DNA of 64,000 nt from JAHQVI01 sp963749875 (GTDB lineage Bacteria > Pseudomonadota > Alphaproteobacteria > Rhizobiales > Rhodomicrobiaceae), in contig CAVVOX010000003.1 of the NCBI GenBank assembly GCA_963749875.1, positions 62,001 through 126,000 on the forward strand, in the 5' to 3' direction. A program made the translations under genes and the position numbers. A model generated the notes under the pieces. The model did no database searches and was not told where the DNA came from. It was given only the letters and a program-made list of their open reading frames with translations. Positions 62,531-64,000 of this stretch are shown here, in pieces; within the stretch, counting starts at the first letter, position 1, and each line of letters starts with the position of its first letter.

Positions 62531-63784
62531 ATGGCTAAGGATAACGGAACAAACATACATGAAATCGAACCGGTGAAGGTCACCGGCAAGTGCGATTACA
62601 GCATCGCAATTGTTCACGATTGGTGTCCGTCATTTCGGGGAGGTGAACGCGTCGTTGCGGAAATGTGCCGCGTCTGTCCGCAAGCCGAGGTCTTTACCCT
62701 GTTCGATTTCCTGCCCGACGAAGTCAAAGAAGAGTATTTTCCCGGCATCACATTCCACACTTCGATCGCCAATCGCTTCCCTCTTGTAGAAAAATACTAT
62801 CGTTCTCTCTTCTTCGCCTGTCCGTTTCTGATCGAACAGTTCGATGTTACCGGTTACGATGCAGTCATATCGTCATCAGCCGCCTTCGCGCGCGGGGTCC
62901 TGACCCGGCCGGATCAGCCACATATGTGCTACGTCCACAGCCCCGCCCGTTATGCATGGGACGAACAATTCTCCTATCTGAAGCAAGGCAATCTTGGCTA
63001 CGGACCAAAGGGACTGCTCTTTCGCCGCATGCTCTACAGGCTGCGCATGTGGGATAGCCGGACGGCGCATGGGCCGGATCTGATGGTGGCAAATTCCAAT
63101 TTCGTACGCGCCCGCATTCGCCGCATCTATGGCCGTGACGCACAGGTCATCTTTCCACCAGTTGAAGTGGACAGATTTGACTTTGTGGAAACAAAACAAG
63201 ATTATTATATTACGGCTTCATTTCTAGCACCTTATAAGCGTACGGACCTTGTTATTCAGGCGTTCAATGAGTTGCCGAACCGGCGTCTCCACGTCGTCGG
63301 CGACGGGCAACATTCCTCGAAACTGCGCAGACTCGCCGGTCCCAACATTTCCTTTCTCGGCTTTTTGCCAAGGAAAGACTATGTGAAGCAGGTCTCCGAA
63401 GCGCGTGCACTGGTTTTTGCCGGCTGCGAGGATTTTGGTATTGCCCTAGCGGAAGCTCAGGCGGCCGGAACGCCGCTAATCGCCTTTCAACGCGGCGGCG
63501 CTAACGACATCGTTCGTCCGCTCGGCAAGCACAGCTCGCCGAGCGGTATATTGTTCGAGCGCCAAACCGTTGATGCGATAAAGGAGGCGATTACTCAGTT
63601 TGAAGCTAACGGTCGGCTAATCAGTCCGGCCGCTTGCCGGGAGAATGCGGAGCGATTTTCGCCACAGAGATTCCGCGCCGAGATTGCAGCCGCTCTCGAT
63701 CAGACATTCGATTTACACCGGCGGTTGGATAGAACTCGGCTCTCAGGGGCGGTTACTCCCATGGCGACGCGAACCGACATTTGA
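62531..63784 (+). CDS. glycosyltransferase family 4
   Basis: About 417 residues, GT-B. SIAIVHDWCPSFRGGERVVA at the acceptor side, YVHSPARYAWDEQFSYLKQG, then YYITASFLAPYKRTDLVIQA and AGCEDFGIALAEAQAAGTPL (EX7E-like donor motif) followed by AFQRGGANDIV. This resembles WbaZ-type mannosyltransferases of O-antigen synthesis. ATG 62531 is preferred over the longer frame from 62510. Confidence 0.88.
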   Translation: MAKDNGTNIHEIEPVKVTGKCDYSIAIVHDWCPSFRGGERVVAEMCRVCPQAEVFTLFDFLPDEVKEEYFPGITFHTSIANRFPLVEKYYRSLFFACPFLIEQFDVTGYDAVISSSAAFARGVLTRPDQPHMCYVHSPARYAWDEQFSYLKQGNLGYGPKGLLFRRMLYRLRMWDSRTAHGPDLMVANSNFVRARIRRIYGRDAQVIFPPVEVDRFDFVETKQDYYITASFLAPYKRTDLVIQAFNELPNRRLHVVGDGQHSSKLRRLAGPNISFLGFLPRKDYVKQVSEARALVFAGCEDFGIALAEAQAAGTPLIAFQRGGANDIVRPLGKHSSPSGILFERQTVDAIKEAITQFEANGRLISPAACRENAERFSPQRFRAEIAAALDQTFDLHRRLDRTRLSGAVTPMATRTDI

Positions 63785-64000
63785 CGAGCACACCCATGCG
63801 GGCTGCTTGAGAACGAGACGGGCTCAACCTGCGTGCTTCGCCGGACGCTTACAGCGCATCGTTATGCGTAGCGCCAGAACCGATCGGAGCTTTGCAGCAA
63901 TGATCCATGCCGGTGGAGCCGTCATCAATTCCCGATGAATCTCAACAAGCCCGAATGCGCCAGCCTTCCATAAACTCTTCGCACCACAGGCGTTGTACGG
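63785..64000. other. window end, no gene seen
   Basis: 216 nt. CCGGACGCTTAC at 63841-63852 equals twelve bases of the IS66 end found at 47804/50102, inverted, so another IS66 scar is possible. Nothing else is recognised. Confidence 0.35.

Overview
The window reads as a chromosomal segment of an alphaproteobacterium, most likely order Hyphomicrobiales (Rhizobiales). Pointers are high GC, an NDUFS4-type complex I subunit gene, the ispB / DUF2007 / methyltransferase / S49 peptidase / glyQ neighbourhood, two rhizobial-style ECF sigma / anti-sigma pairs, an Omp25-like porin and Atypical clp-lon-tig order. The genus cannot be fixed from sequence alone.

Bases 1-37,800 are core-like chromosome. They hold an M20 dipeptidase (cut by the window edge), ECF sigma and anti-sigma, a DprA-like protein, tRNA-Arg(TCT), recR, a bifunctional ATP sulfurylase / APS kinase, an amidase, two L,D-transpeptidases, zinc-binding ZnuA behind a probable Zur box, a haloacid dehalogenase, ispE with a TPR lipogenic-style secreted protein, an iron permease overlapping glyQ, an S49 peptidase, ispB, an outer-membrane barrel, HU, and the protein quality-control set lon-clpX-clpP-tig. 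Then come tRNA-Leu(TAG), cysK, a mercaptopyruvate sulfurtransferase, an MFS transporter, and sulfite dehydrogenase sorAB followed by a second ECF sigma / anti-sigma pair. Sulfate activation, cysteine synthesis, sulfur transfer and sulfite oxidation together make sulfur metabolism a recurrent theme.

Bases 38,000-51,700 form an accessory island. It starts with an intact IS1595-family element carrying a perfect 8-bp target duplication, then fragments of IS481 and IS3, then a two-gene module: a pentaheme c-type cytochrome and a large outer-membrane beta-barrel, both with repeat-rich N-terminal linkers. This module is followed by at least four IS66 remnants. Those remnants contain four copies of a small palindromic element (33-71 nt) found nowhere else in the window. 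Fragments of ordinary genes (DUF502, a DUF5765 membrane protein, an unknown hydrophilic protein) survive between the IS pieces.

Bases 51,800-64,000 are a surface-polysaccharide locus: a glycoside-hydrolase-like protein fused to DUF4214 domains, an NDP-sugar epimerase, a DUF4910 protein, rfbC, a sugar methyltransferase, glucose-1-phosphate cytidylyltransferase, a PIG-L deacetylase and three glycosyltransferases. The set points to a CDP- or dTDP-linked modified sugar built into O-antigen or exopolysaccharide.

Several conserved genes (tig twice, sorB, rfbC, an IS66 tnpC and possibly three small secreted proteins) carry a single extra base that breaks the frame. Because the shift is almost always +1, sequencing or assembly error is as likely as real gene decay.
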